Below, piece after piece: positions 1 through 11,633 of a stretch of DNA of 64,000 nt. The notes below the pieces were generated by a model. It did not search any database and was not told the DNA's origin. It worked only from the letters and a program-made list of their open reading frames with translations. Position 1 is the stretch's first letter, and each line of letters begins with the position of its first letter. Source of the DNA: Azolla caroliniana (taxonomy: Eukaryota > Polypodiophyta); contig JBHGNT010000001.1 in NCBI GenBank assembly GCA_043228905.1, positions 34,472,001-34,536,000 on the forward strand, in the 5' to 3' direction. The position numbers and the translations under genes were made by a program.

Positions 1-3000
1 CCTCATTTTGAGTAAACTTGAAAGGAATTTCGAGGACACGTTGTGGCCTTCGTCAAGGGATGTAATGCTCTTTGCAAAGGAAAGGAAGGTTGATGAACTT
101 TACATCAATCAACTTAGGTTTGTGAAAGAAATGGTGGAAATAGTGGAACTTCATAAGAGTTCTCAACCGGCCTTGTTTTTTTATAAAAGATTTTCTTCAA
201 TAGTATTAAGAACAAAGCGCCCGAAGGCTACAACTTGAACCTAGCTACCAAGGAGGTTACAACTTTTCCTATACAATGTTGTAAAATACAAGGATGTTTA
301 CATTTGTTGATATTCAAGAAAGAGTTCATGGAAGTCGATATTGCCATTGAGGCTCTTGAGTTGACATTGTAAACAGGGGCACCTTTTTCCATAAGTGAAG
401 AAGCTTTTTCCTTTTCTTGTTCACAGTATCTGGGGAACCCTGCATATTGTCATACTGGCCACGGACTACTGCCAACAAGTTCTCCCATATCTCAAACAAC
501 ACATATGAGAGATGAATGTCTACCCCATCATGGCCTTGTTACATGGCCATCAATATAAAATTTAAGTTATGCCCCAACCCCCAAAGCTACAATATCAATA
601 GTCCAATGACAACGAAGAAATATGAATGATAGATTATGTATCTTTGGAGGCCATGAGTTTCTTTCCCAAAAGTACATTTTTATTAATAAATTTTGTCAAT
701 AGTCTAAATGTTTATGGTCATTATAAGATGCATAAGCATTGTCAATCACAATGGTTGTGGTAAGGAAAAAGTGAGGTAGACGCAATGGCCATGGGGCTTA
801 TGGTGAGAAATTATGGAGAACTTGGATATAAATGGCATAGAAAATGATATCTACATGATGTCCCAAATACATGAGATTTCTAGGATAATAGTAATAACAT
901 GAAGCTTCATTGAATTGGTGAAGTTTTAACAACACAATAGGGCCGTCAAAGGTTAATCCATAATAGCATTTTTACTCGTTCATAATAACACTAACACGGC
1001 TAACCTTGTGTACATGTGCAGGTTTTTATATAAACATCTACCTTGAAGCTCGATGAATTTACGGGAAATTCAATTCTCCACCAAATGTCGCAGAGAGAAC
1101 TTTGCAACCACTTTTGTTTGGTTTGCCAAAAGTTGTAAAGCATTCTATTCTTGTAGACCACGTGTTTGCATTCATGATACTTCTCTCTCCATGTGCCTCT
1201 ATTCATGAAGGCTAGCCACTTTGTCATGAAACTCAGGCTAAAGAAATCTCAATGTCTTGAATAAATATTGACGTCCTAGATTCATTAATAATAAGGGATT
1301 GAGCATCCTTATTATGGTTGCATACATGAAACTATAAACTAACAAATACGTTTCATTTAAAATGAAGCAATAGTACATAGATGTGTCTGAAAGCATGCCA
1401 CCATATTGCATCAATAGAGAAATGATCATCCTTTTTAATGTGGCATGGAGTTTATTCACAAATAAGTTTTTTTTTCCATTAAAATGGAAGAAGATACATG
1501 CACACATATGTGTGCATGTATGTTGTATATGTATGCCCAAGATATTGTATCCATGACAATCCTTTTAACTCCCAAATTGGCTTTTTTCAATGAAACATAC
1601 AATCCATAAACTGAGTTGGTACATTTTAAATTGTCTTCCTTACTTTTTGAAATGGAAGGGGGTGTTGTTGGTTGGGTGAATTGTGTTTCCCACTTCATGA
1701 AACTTTCTTCACAAAAATCGCCCTAAAGTTAAAAGGTAAGTTTTAAACCCTGTATGCAACAAATTTAGAGATTGTCACTTCCAATGAGAATTTTAGTATG
1801 GTAAAACATTCTATGTATGTTTGTTTGTTGCTAGGTGAAGTTTTTTTAAAAGAAAACATTGTATTGCCATGAAAGAACATACAATGAAACACATAGTAGC
1901 TCTAAAATGTTCTTGAAACAACACAGAGTTTTTCCTATAGGTAACATGAGAATGACACAAAAAAATAAGCTCAAGATTTTCTAGGTTGCTTTTAAGCATC
2001 CTATTGTTCATCATCCAACATGAATATTCTTGATAGGTTTTCAATTAGTAATATAAGTTAGTACTCTAAAACTCAATGCTCTTGAAAAGCCAATATTTTA
2101 AAATTTTAGTAACCATATTGATAACATTTAACATAGTAATTATTAGATTGTTGACTTATATGAACATCATGGGGATCCAACACAAGAAACAATTGTTCAT
2201 TGCTTTGTCAAGGAAGAAAAGTGTCTATCATGATTTATTAAAAAGCTGAAAAAGTGGCTTCAATTGTCCAAGACAATATGGTGAATATAGACAATGCATT
2301 CTTACCGATTCAATTTATCAGTCATAACACCAATGGTTTGGTAACAATATGCAGTTTCATCATACCATTCACCTTAACAACAACACCTTCTCATCACATC
2401 ACAATCGAATCTATTGATAGAGCCTTACAAGATTCCCCCAAAAAAGTTAAACAACAAAAACATAATTGCTAAAGTATGACCGCGATTTGAGGTAAAACAA
2501 CTAGGACTTTTCATAATCAATGATATATTGCAATGAAACTTTGGTAATAGGTTGCCCATTATGATTTGTTCATCCACGAATGCATGTTTTGCTGTGGAAA
2601 AACTTAGAATTATATGTATTGAAACTAATTGAGTGTTATTGTGTGCAATCACGTAATCTAAACTTGTATTCATAAATGAGTAGTGTTTATTTCTTATCTA
2701 AATTTGACTTTGAAGACCCCACCACAAAACTTCACATGGTAAACATTCGGGATCAATATTTTGCTTGAACTAATGGAGTTTAACATTTCACTCCCACCTA
2801 CCCTCGGTTATCAAATTGCAATGGAGAACACGTGTTTGGATTAGATCAAGATCTCATGAAGTTATAGGAAACAACATAGATTTGAACCTCAAAAATGTTG
2901 AATACACTGAAACATGATTGGATACCCCACAAGCTAATGAAGAAATTGCAAATGGAGAAGAAAATACAAATTAGACTCATGAAATTGGGAGAAACTATTT

Positions 3001-3964
3001 TCCCACATCTAAATCATACACATTGCATATTTTATAGTAAATTTGCATGATCTCTTGTGTTTTGTCAATAAATTAGATTCATTAGAACACAAAAAACAAC
3101 TCGAGGTCATGCTCATGTCTATATAAATACAAATTAGACTCATGAAATTGGGATAAACTATTTTCCCACATCTAAATAGTACACAATGCACACTACATAC
3201 TTTATAGCAAATTTGCATGGTCTCTCATGTTATGTTAATAAATTAGATTAATTGAAACATCAAAACCAAGGCCAGGTCGTGCTCGTGCCTATATGGACCT
3301 ATTGTCGACATATTAAAGCCAATTTACAATACTAGGGCCTCCTTTTATATACAAGCACATGTACTCAAGGTATCATCTCATTAATCATGGTCCAACAACT
3401 AGACCTTTACTATGCCTTCCTATAATGATAAGCAATTGTTGGAAAGTATCTTTATTTAGGAGAGCCAATTTGCCGAAGTTTTGGGTAAGAAAGTGTCCCA
3501 TGGAGAGTTATGACTTAAGCACACAAGAGAGTAAACTGATCATGATAAATGTTACTAGCACTCAAATTTGATGGTCCCCTCTTATGCTAGAGCAATTTTC
3601 TTTAGAATGAAGGGAATTTCAAGGATCTTTTGTCCTTTGGAGAAACTCATGAATTGACCACATTGTAACATTTACGGAAAGAAACAAAACCCTGAAAATA
3701 CCCCATAACCAGCTTCTCTTTATTTCCATGAATGCCCCTACCTTCTTGTTATTTCCATAAGTGCCTCGTACCTTCTCATTGTTTCCTAGAATGCCTATAC
3801 CTTATCGTTATTTTCGTGAATACCCTTGGGCAACCTTGAAAGACATGGGATGAATTGACCGAATTGTATTTAAACACTACAATGCAAGTAATCCTATAGA
3901 TTACAAATTAACATGGGATTTAAGTATTTCAAAGATAAGAGCATGATTCATTTTCAAATGGTAT
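1..3964. other. AT-rich intergenic DNA, no gene supported
   Basis: I see no convincing coding region. The longest open frames are under 125 codons, lack recognisable motifs and look like chance frames. A 76-codon frame at 8-238 (plus) could be the end of an exon or transposon remnant, but nothing in it is recognisable. The only structure noted is the duplication at 2965-3295. Confidence 0.5.
2965..3295. repeat. Tandem duplication, about 163-bp unit, two copies
   Basis: Copy 1 (2965-3127) and copy 2 (3128-about 3295) both begin TACAAATTAGACTCATGAAA and run in parallel to a CTATAT motif at the end. Substitutions and small indels separate them, so the duplication is not recent. Confidence 0.85.
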
Positions 3965-3984
3965 TTTCATTCCTTTCTCTTTGC

Positions 3985-3985
3985 T

Positions 3986-4023
<38 letters not shown>
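3985..4023. repeat. CT microsatellite followed by TA repeat
   Basis: A run of CT dinucleotides changes into TA dinucleotides that abut the left end of the hairpin MITE. A second TA-rich run follows the MITE at 4155-4190, so the MITE sits inside a TA-rich target. Confidence 0.9.
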
Positions 4024-4025
<2 letters not shown>

Positions 4026-4154
4026 GGAATGCGCTATTTGCCCCCCCTAAAAAAAAAAAACCTTTTGGCTACTTTGCTGGTTTAGCCAAAATAGGGGGGC
4101 CAAAATAGCCAAAAGGTTTTTGTTTTTTTAGGGGGAGCAAATAGCGCATTCCTA
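4024..4154. mobile_element. Short hairpin MITE-like element
   Basis: The two ends are near-perfect inverted repeats of about 25-28 bp, starting TAGGAATGCGCTATTTG and ending in its complement. The inside continues as an imperfect hairpin (CCTTTTGGCTA against TAGCCAAAAGG), so most of the 131 bp can fold back on itself. It lies in TA-rich DNA, as Tc1/mariner (Stowaway-type) MITEs do, but a TA duplication cannot be proved in a TA repeat. It lies about 50 bp past the stop codon of the minus-strand inhibitor-like gene, so it may be transcribed in that gene's 3' UTR. Confidence 0.75.
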
Positions 4155-4202
4155 TATATAATAATAATATATATATATATATATATATTGTACATTGGAA
4201 AT

Positions 4203-5585
4203 TTAATAAGCAAAGTTAAAGGTAGAGCAAGTAGTGTTCAAAGTGAGCAATGTAGGTATGAAACCCATCCTTGCCCGCTCAAGATCGAACTGAAAGAATG
4301 CATTCTGTTGCTGGAACGTCCCGATCACGATGGACCTACCCTCGTATTGGTCGGTCTTTTGGAATGCGAGACAAAACACTTCCTTATTGACCTTGACGAC
4401 CGAGTTGGCGCCCACAATGCGCCATATGGCCTTCTTTTTCAACACGATGTCGATAATGGGCACGTTGAACCCGAGTTTCGAGGCACGGGCCGATGCCGAA
4501 CTGAAGCAGTGCTCGAACGGACTAACCGCGGGGACAGGCTTGATACCGCGTGAAATGCACGCCTTCTCGAACCGGGATGCGAGGATGTCGTACACTGGAG
4601 GTGTGAGAAGTGTGTAAGGGTTTCCAGAGCTGAACCTTGTCCCGCCGACAAAACTAGTGGTCTTGTTCCGCTTCTTAGTGGCCGAGAAATAGGTGGGGTC
4701 TATGGGGAGGGCGACATTATCGACCGAGATGGATTGGACAGTGAGGAAGTAGGCATCCTTCTGCCGTGAGTATGTCTTCAAAGGGGTATAGGTTAGGAGC
4801 TTGGAGAGGTCGAGTTTACTAGCTCCACCAAAGATGTAGGGCCCATCACCAAAGAAGATGACGCCACGCTCTGGCTTCGGCACGGATGGGAGGCAATATG
4901 CGAACTTACGAGCCACTGTCGGGATTTTGGCGGAGATTTGGGAGGGGAGAGCGATCGGGGCTCGGCTCAAGCCGGTGCCACCGACCACACCTGCCGGCAG
5001 CTTGATCCGATCCGACACGAGGAGGGTATCATCCCCGCATAGGAATGAGAATTCCGGCATCGTTACGGATGGGCGGACGAGCCTTGCCCCATCGGTCGCG
5101 AGGAGCGACACGTGGTCTGTCCATACGGAGGTGGACAATGTCCCGACCCCGGTGACGGATGCCCACGAGGAACATGTGAGGTTGGAGCATGCCGGGTATG
5201 CGAAGATGTTCCCCGGGTAGCAGTTGTCTTCAAAACAGCCCGTGGACGCACATATGAAAACTGTGCACGACTCTGACGCGGTGCAAGCTTTCGTGTTATT
5301 ACATAGGACAGGTTTGAATGATGGCGAAGAGTAGGGGTGTGGGTTCACACAATCTACCCATAAGTTGCTATTGTCCAGCTCTAGCAAAAGGGGGCCTCCG
5401 CCCCTTGGTGATGGTGTGGCTAGTGTTAGAGTGTAGAGTGATGTCTCGGCATCATAAGAAATAGGGGCAATCAATGCACGCACAGTTGCCGCGGAAGTGA
5501 GGGTGCTCTCAATGTAGAAGATGCCACAAATTAGTAGGAGAAAAGCAAGAACAATGTTATTAGTGTATGATGAAGCCATTATCAT
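4203..5585 (-). CDS. TAXI / basic 7S globulin-type aspartic-protease-fold protein (likely secreted inhibitor)
   Basis: 460 residues, no intron. An N-terminal hydrophobic stretch (about residues 10-25) looks like a signal peptide, so the product is probably apoplastic. The fold is that of pepsin-like proteins: the first active-site region reads LELDNSNLWVDC (D71-N-S instead of D-T-G). The second reads VGGTRFSSGNPYT near residue 313, with no catalytic Asp. The C-terminal IVIGTFQQQNAFFQFDLE block is typical of xylanase and xyloglucanase inhibitors (TAXI, XEGIP/EDGP) and basic 7S globulins. It is cysteine-rich and has N-glycosylation sequons near residues 96, 135, 307 and 450. With both catalytic motifs altered I infer an inhibitor or binding protein rather than a protease. 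The target glycosidase cannot be told from sequence. Two ATGs lie 6 bp apart (MIM); either could start translation. A close paralogue lies head to head at 7763-9136. Confidence 0.88.
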   Translation of the reverse strand: MIMASSYTNNIVLAFLLLICGIFYIESTLTSAATVRALIAPISYDAETSLYTLTLATPSPRGGGPLLLELDNSNLWVDCVNPHPYSSPSFKPVLCNNTKACTASESCTVFICASTGCFEDNCYPGNIFAYPACSNLTCSSWASVTGVGTLSTSVWTDHVSLLATDGARLVRPSVTMPEFSFLCGDDTLLVSDRIKLPAGVVGGTGLSRAPIALPSQISAKIPTVARKFAYCLPSVPKPERGVIFFGDGPYIFGGASKLDLSKLLTYTPLKTYSRQKDAYFLTVQSISVDNVALPIDPTYFSATKKRNKTTSFVGGTRFSSGNPYTLLTPPVYDILASRFEKACISRGIKPVPAVSPFEHCFSSASARASKLGFNVPIIDIVLKKKAIWRIVGANSVVKVNKEVFCLAFQKTDQYEGRSIVIGTFQQQNAFFQFDLERARMGFIPTLLTLNTTCSTFNFAY

Positions 5586-5628
5586 TAGACTGATGTAGTC
5601 TTTTTAACACCTTGGGTTTGGTTTAGAG

Positions 5629-5670
5629 GTACAATATATAATACCTCAAGGGGGAAACTTATATAAATAA
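5629..5670 (-). promoter_or_regulatory. Possible TATA region of the minus-strand inhibitor-like gene
   Basis: Two TATA-like strings lie upstream of the start codon on the minus strand: TTATTTATATAAG (5659-5670 region) and TATTATATATTG (about 5630-5643). They are roughly 45-85 bp from the ATG. The DNA is AT-rich, so chance matches are common and the choice between them is open. Confidence 0.35.
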
Positions 5671-7483
5671 GTTAGGTTGTACACCATGTTGTCATCACAT
5701 TCCTTTCTCCGTGTGGGGCCACCATTGTGGGGATCATTGTGATAAGTTATAAACTATATCTTTTCAATGCCTTGCTTGCCCCTTCATTCTAGATTGGGTT
5801 AGATTAGGCTAATAATAACTTTTGGATGACATATTTGTAGATCTTGACATTTTGTGCCTTGAACCATGTGCATCCCTATCTCTTTAAGTGCTTTATGCCA
5901 CCATTCATTTCATTTTCATTTCGATCTCCTAGTCAATGACCTTAGTTAGTGCTATTTTGGGTTCTATAGAAAACAAAAGCACCCGTTGATTTGGGAAATG
6001 TGAATGGAGGTAGTCACTTGCACACAAGGAGCAATATCTTGTCTATATCTTTGCTTCTATGTACACATACAATTATGTAATTGTGTTGTCACTTGTACAA
6101 CTAGAATGATATACTACTAAAAAGCACACCAAATTCTAACTTCGACCATACTCATTATTTTACTTCTTCATAGTTGTACCTTGTAGAGGAGGCACATTTG
6201 CATCCTAGGAAAATATGTGAGGAAGCGTGAATGCATGTTATTTGAACCCTAATGGTTAAGGTTGAGATATTCCTTATATATAGTCACTTATACAATTAGA
6301 ACGACATGGTGCTAACAACCATAGTGCACACCAAATTCTAGCTTTTACTTATGCATAGTTGTACCTTGTAGAGGAGGCACATTTGCATCCTAGGAAAATA
6401 TTTGAGTAAGGGTGAATGCATGTTATTTGAACCCAAATGGTTAAGGTTGAGATATTCCTTATATATAGTACCTATAACCTTCTGCATTTTCACCACCTAG
6501 TTTTGATGGATGCCTATCGCTAAGTTTTTGTGCATGATTGCCACTTAAGAATCATGTGTGCCTATTAGACAATGTGCTATGATAAATATAATAAAGAATG
6601 TTACAAGTATGTACAAAAATAGATGATGTACTTACTATAAATATGTGGAATACAATCATATCATGAGGGTCCTGAGTTCAAGTTCCCTAAAACCAATGCC
6701 ATTTTGTATGTTCATGGCATGGTGTATGATAAGTGACATCATGAGTGAGTCTTCACATTCACCCTCAATTCGTGATAATGGTTGGTGGTACATAACGAAG
6801 CTTCCTTCTTTGAGAAAACTACCAACGTTGGCGTGAAAGTAATGACTCCCATACCATTTTTTGAATATCTTGCATATGTCTATGCTTGTTCTAATAGTTG
6901 GGTTATAATGCAGATTGTGAAGAATGTCCTACATTTCCATATCACACCCAACTTCTAAAGTGTAGGTGGCCAACTAGTTGTGGTGGTGAAAGACATAATC
7001 CATTTCCACCTAAGACTTGCAAGGGTGTTTATAAATATACATGAGTGATCTATAAACTAAGATGAACTGCATAATTCATTGCATTAATAATAGTGGAAGA
7101 GAGAGGAATGCATAATTCTTGATGAATACATGTGAATTGTTCTATTATGTGGGACGTTCTTGCTTTCCATGTAAATTTATTAAAATAACCTTAAGTATTT
7201 TTACTACAAGGGTCTCATACATTTAATATTTGAAAGTTTTTCAAACCGGAGATTTGAAAAAGAAGTGTAGATGATGTCCCCTTCACTCCCATCTCTAGGA
7301 GAGGTAATGCCTTAGTGTTAATAAAAGAAGCCGATACATTAAAGAGAGTTTGACTATGTGCATTGCAAAGAACGAAAAAGGCACAGCCACAACGTGTGGC
7401 ATAACGTAGGTGAAAGCTGTAACATGATCATCATCACCAGAGATCGTATCGAGCATACAATAATATACTAGATCGGGTACAAA
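5671..7483. other. Spacer between the two head-to-head paralogues
   Basis: No coding region is supported. The spacer should contain both promoters. It holds the 195-bp tandem duplication at 6088-6469. A CCTGAGTTCAAGTTCC string near 6672 resembles a pol III B box but has no clear A box. Confidence 0.5.
6088..6469. repeat. Tandem duplication, about 195-bp unit, two copies
   Basis: Copy 1 (6088-6282) starts GTCACTTGTACAACTAGAA and copy 2 (6283-about 6469) starts GTCACTTATACAATTAGAA. Both contain AGTTGTACCTTGTAGAGGAG and TTGCATCCTAGGAAAATAT and end TGAGATATTCCTTATATATA. They differ by scattered substitutions and short indels. Confidence 0.9.
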
Positions 7484-7551
7484 GTCAAACTCGGATAGGC
7501 GTTGAAAATGAAGGATAGTCAAACTCGGATAGGGATTGAAAATGAAGAATA
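7484..7551. repeat. 34-bp tandem direct repeat upstream of the plus-strand gene
   Basis: Two adjacent 34-bp units beginning GTCAAACTCGGATAGG and continuing to GAAGGATA or GAAGAATA. They end about 210 bp before the start codon at 7763, so they fall in the likely promoter. Confidence 0.9.
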
Positions 7552-7762
7552 GTCTAAAACCATTGAAAACATAGAAAGCCAAGCACCCTAAGACAATGGG
7601 TGGTGGGTGTGGGCACCCCCAGTAAAACAAAAGAAAAAAGCTTGGTACCCATCCATCTATCCCCATGTTGGATATACATAGCACACACATATATACATAT
7701 ATCCACACACACACACACCAATCACTTATATGTGCTAAAATATAACAAATTCATATTCAGTT

Positions 7763-9136
7763 ATGATGCCAAACCATATCCTTCCTCTTCTACTACTAGT
7801 GCCTCTGCTAGGGGCATGTATCTCATATAATAAAGAGAGGAGCATTGCCTCGGCCGCCCCTTCGGCATTGGTCGCCCCGATTTCCTATGATGCCGCCACT
7901 TCATTGTACACGCTCACGCTCGCCCAACCATCGCCGAGCGGGGGCCAGCCATTGCTGGTGGAGCTGGACAACAGCAATCTTTGGCGAGATTGTGTAAACC
8001 CACGGCCCTACTCGTCCCCCACCTTCAAACCCCTCCTTTGCAACAACACGGCCGCGTGCGCCGCAGCCGCGTCATGCACCTCCTTCATATGCGGCTCGGC
8101 CGGGTGCTACGACGACACTTGCTACACAGGCAGCGGGTTCGCATACCCGGCATGCTCCAACTACACGTGCGCGTCCTGGGCGTCGGTCACGGGGGTCGGG
8201 ACCCTCGGCACATCGGTGTGGACCGACTCGGTCTCGCTCCTCGCGACCAACGGTGCCAAGCTGGTGCGGCCGTCGCCGGTCACGATGCGAGATTTCTCGT
8301 TCCTATGTGGGGATAGCACCCTCCTTGTGTCGGATCGGATCGCGCTCCCTGCCGGGATCGTGGGAGGTGCCGGCTTGAGCCGCGCGCCCATTGCCCTCCC
8401 CACGCAGATCTCCACCAAAATCCCGACCGTTGCCCGCAAGTTCGCGTATTGCCTGCCATCCAGCCCGGGTCACCCGGGGCCCATCTTCTTCGGCGATGGG
8501 CCATATGTCTTCGGGATCCTCGACCTCTCTAAGCTCCTGAAGTTTACCCCATTGAAGACATTCTCCCGGCAGAAGGACGCGTATTTCCTGGACATCCAAT
8601 CTATCTTGGTCGATGGGGTCACTCTTCCTATCCCTTCATCCTTGTTTTCCATCACCAAGAACAAGACCGGGAAAAGCACGGCGTATGTCGGCGGGACCCG
8701 ATTCTCTTCCGGGAACCCGTACACGCTCCTCGCCCCCTCCATCTACGGCACCCTTGCGGCACAATTCGAGAAGGCGTGTGCCGCGCGTGGCATAAAGGCG
8801 GTCCCTGCAGTCAGCCCATTCGAGCACTGCTTTGATGCCTCGTCGGCCCGCATCTCCAAGCTCGGCTTCGATGTACCCACCATCGACATTGTGTTTAAGA
8901 AGAAGGTCACATGGCGTATCATCGGCGCCAATTCTGTCATCAAGGTCAATAAGAATCGTGCGTTTTGCCTGGCATTCGGGAAGACCGATGAATACGAGGA
9001 TAGGTCCATTGTGATCGGGTCATTCCAACAGCAGAACGCGTTCTTTCAGTTCGACCTAGTGCGATCGAGATTGGGTTTCATACCTACATTGCTCACCTTG
9101 AACACTACTTGCTCTGCCTTTAACTTTGCTTATTAA
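7763..9136 (+). CDS. TAXI / basic 7S globulin-type aspartic-protease-fold protein, paralogue 2
   Basis: 457 residues, no intron, with a hydrophobic N-terminus (about residues 5-20) expected to be a signal peptide. It is collinear with the 4203-5585 product along its whole length: LVELDNSNLWRDC at residues 66-77, YVGGTRFSSGNPYT near 308-321, and IVIGSFQQQNAFFQFDLV near the C-terminus. The catalytic positions are changed in the same way (D69-N-S, then G-G-T), so the loss predates the duplication. I infer a secreted non-catalytic inhibitor or lectin-like protein of the TAXI/XEGIP group. Codon third positions are visibly richer in G and C than in the minus-strand paralogue, so the two copies have drifted in composition. 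The coding ends are also conserved: both finish with a Phe-Asn-Phe-Ala-Tyr terminus. Confidence 0.88.
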   Translation: MMPNHILPLLLLVPLLGACISYNKERSIASAAPSALVAPISYDAATSLYTLTLAQPSPSGGQPLLVELDNSNLWRDCVNPRPYSSPTFKPLLCNNTAACAAAASCTSFICGSAGCYDDTCYTGSGFAYPACSNYTCASWASVTGVGTLGTSVWTDSVSLLATNGAKLVRPSPVTMRDFSFLCGDSTLLVSDRIALPAGIVGGAGLSRAPIALPTQISTKIPTVARKFAYCLPSSPGHPGPIFFGDGPYVFGILDLSKLLKFTPLKTFSRQKDAYFLDIQSILVDGVTLPIPSSLFSITKNKTGKSTAYVGGTRFSSGNPYTLLAPSIYGTLAAQFEKACAARGIKAVPAVSPFEHCFDASSARISKLGFDVPTIDIVFKKKVTWRIIGANSVIKVNKNRAFCLAFGKTDEYEDRSIVIGSFQQQNAFFQFDLVRSRLGFIPTLLTLNTTCSAFNFAY

Positions 9137-10877
9137 CAGAGCCCCAGTGCCTTCAGATCTCAAGGACAGTTTTTTATTTTGAGAATAACACCATATAAAG
9201 AAATCATGTAGTAGTTTGGTTTGAGAATAACCATATGAAAAACCATGCAATATTGCTAATGGATCGCATTGCTTGTATTCATATACTTACCATAATAAAG
9301 TATAATTTGTTACTTGGTTTTTTCAGCTTACTTTTGTAACTCTTTATTCACAAGGTTCTGCTTCTAGTCATAAACTTGAATCACTAATCCCCGGACATCT
9401 ATTAGGAGCTAAATTCATCAAGACTATAAGAAATGAGTAAGCTAGCACATAATCCTCCATAAATTGATCATTATATGGATGAAATCTACCTACCAATGCT
9501 CTGTATTATTTTCATAACCACATGGTTCATGTTAATGAAATTAGGAACCTCAACTTTCACCAAGGCAATTTTGAAACAAGCACATCATGATAATTTCCCC
9601 TAAATGTCAAACATAAAAAACCAGAAATTCTTAGACATACTAATTCATTTCTCTCCTTCAATGCAGAGCCCCATGTTTTTTCTCTGCATTACAATAATTG
9701 GTTTGACCTAATTTCTATGTGTAAGGAAGGGGCAAGTGTTTAAAAGTGAATACACTTCATCTTGGATGCAGGGATGATAAATAAAGTGGTGACACTTTAC
9801 CTTGATATTGTGGTGAAATGGAAATGATTTAGAGGCCCCTCTATATGCAAACACAACTACAAGATGCCCTTTGTTGCCAACATTCGTTGGTACCACTTGT
9901 TATGTATTCTAGTTTTCTTGAACAACGGAATTTCTCAATCCCAAGTCCTATAAAACAATCACTCCTAAACATGACCTGTCAATATCTCGAAGTTCACTTA
10001 TGTCATCGTTTACTTGAATGAATGTCTTCCTATTATCCATGTTGTCCAAGAGACACTCTACCTCGAGAAGGTGTTTACGTGAATGTCTTCCTACTTTCCA
10101 CATTGTCCAAGAGATGTTCTACCTCGAGAGCCCTCCCTTAGACCACTTACATATGGCCTCGTTGTGCAAGTCTTGCTCAATACTGGAGTGAGGTTTGCTC
10201 TAAACCAAGGACTCACTATAGAAAGTGAATAACTAAATGACAATAGCTTCATGTTGCTAGACCACTTACAATGGGTGAACAAAAATGCTTAAGCACATAG
10301 ATTCAAGACAGACGGAAAGAGAAGATATATTACAAACTTTACACTCTTTGATTATGAGGGTGATAATAATTATATATTAACATTACAATTGTGTGCTCTT
10401 GGGGTAGATTCTATATGGTACATGGCTAGCCATTATCCCATTGTTTAACTTTAATTACTTATTCATTGGTTGTTTTGATCACCGGATGCTAACACCCTAA
10501 ATTATTAACCGTACAATATCTTGAAGTGTGTTTGCTTTACCTATTTTATATACTATTGTTATACTCGTCAAACGACTAACCTCGTGAATTAATTACATAA
10601 CCCACACAAGAAAACTTCTCGATGGAAACCTTTCATGACCTTGTTAATAGTCTCCAAGAAAATGTCATGCCACATGACCTTTTTGGTAGGTCATGTGAGT
10701 ATGGCCAACATCACATTATAATTATTAACCCATATTATACTAAAAGATATAAATGTGAATTAATATACAAATACCCTAGAAGAAGATAAAATACACCATC
10801 GACATATAAATATTGAATTGAATGGAAAGTATTACTACTTTGAAAGAGTTAAGGAGGGTGCATGATATTAGTCACGT
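9137..10877. other. Intergenic DNA downstream of the plus-strand gene
   Basis: AT-rich, no supported coding region. The only ordered structure is a degenerate 61-bp tandem duplication: GAATGTCTTCCTATTATCC at 10020-10080, repeated as GAATGTCTTCCTACTTTCC at 10081-10130, both followed by TTGTCCAAGAGA and CTACCTCGAGA. Confidence 0.5.
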
Positions 10878-11633
10878 TGTTGTGATGGATTCCGGCTACG
10901 AGGAGAAAAGGGTTGGATTCGCATGAACGGGGGTGTGCGGGGATGCACACGGAAATGTACAAGCACATGTAGATAACATAGGACCAATAAGTACTAGGTA
11001 GTAGGTTTAATGGGTACTTTAAGTCCCACACGCATAGAGAATAAGAATAATATCAGATGGAGTAAATCGAGGGAAATCTCTACCCGAAACGGATGGCTTT
11101 GTGGTGATGTAACGACCTCCCCTTGCTCTATAAAAGGGGAGGTTTGAGACTCTTTGAGGTATCGAGGTTTTGGAGGACGATGTGTTGTCAGTTTGAGTGC
11201 CAAGCTCTCTCTCTCTCTCCTCTATGTGTGTCGTGTGCTGTACTTATTCGAGGAAGAAGTTGAAGCCTTTACTCATGCTGGAAGCCGTGTGCTCTCGACT
11301 AGAGGTTCATCGTTCTGTTCTGTGTGGGTGTGTGCAGCTTGCAGCTTTGTTGCCGACTGAGTCCTGTTGTAATCTCTCCTTCTCTGATAATCATTAGTAT
11401 TTTGCCGAGTCTTCCTTGTGTACGGGCATTTCCATGTTGTTCCTTCTTGCTTCTATTGTGTGCATGTTCGTGTCTGCATGCCCGTGGGCTTATCATTATT
11501 GTCCGGCATCCTGCCTGGAATAGTTTGCTCCTTCTGTCCAGTGCGCTAACCGACCGGTATATGAGAATCGTTCCGGATCAGGTCCGCGTTCGGTGGCCGA
11601 TCTGGCGAAGCCATTTGGACTCCGACTTGGTCC
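10878..11633 (+). repeat. Left part of LTR-like sequence of gag-only element J2
   Basis: A TGTTGTGATGG start, a TATA box (TCTATAAAAG, 11127-11136), a CT-rich stretch after it and a long leader-like region resemble an LTR with U3, R and U5. The copy is cut by copia element A after 11633 (target GGTCC). Its last part reappears at 21128-21208, ending CCGTGACA just before a primer site shared with element J. The left boundary is a guess from the TG and from weak similarity to the start of the J LTR. Confidence 0.5.

Noticed and set aside
8-238. 76-codon frame at the left edge
   Set aside because: No recognisable domain, no context, and the DNA around it is non-coding. Could be an exon end but cannot be supported.
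4188-4553. Plus-strand frame over the minus-strand inhibitor gene
   Set aside because: Antisense shadow; the minus frame carries the full family match and signal peptide.
7295-7714. 139-codon minus frame upstream of the plus-strand gene
   Set aside because: Overlaps the promoter and the 34-bp repeats; no family resemblance. Hydrophobic composition follows from T-rich DNA.
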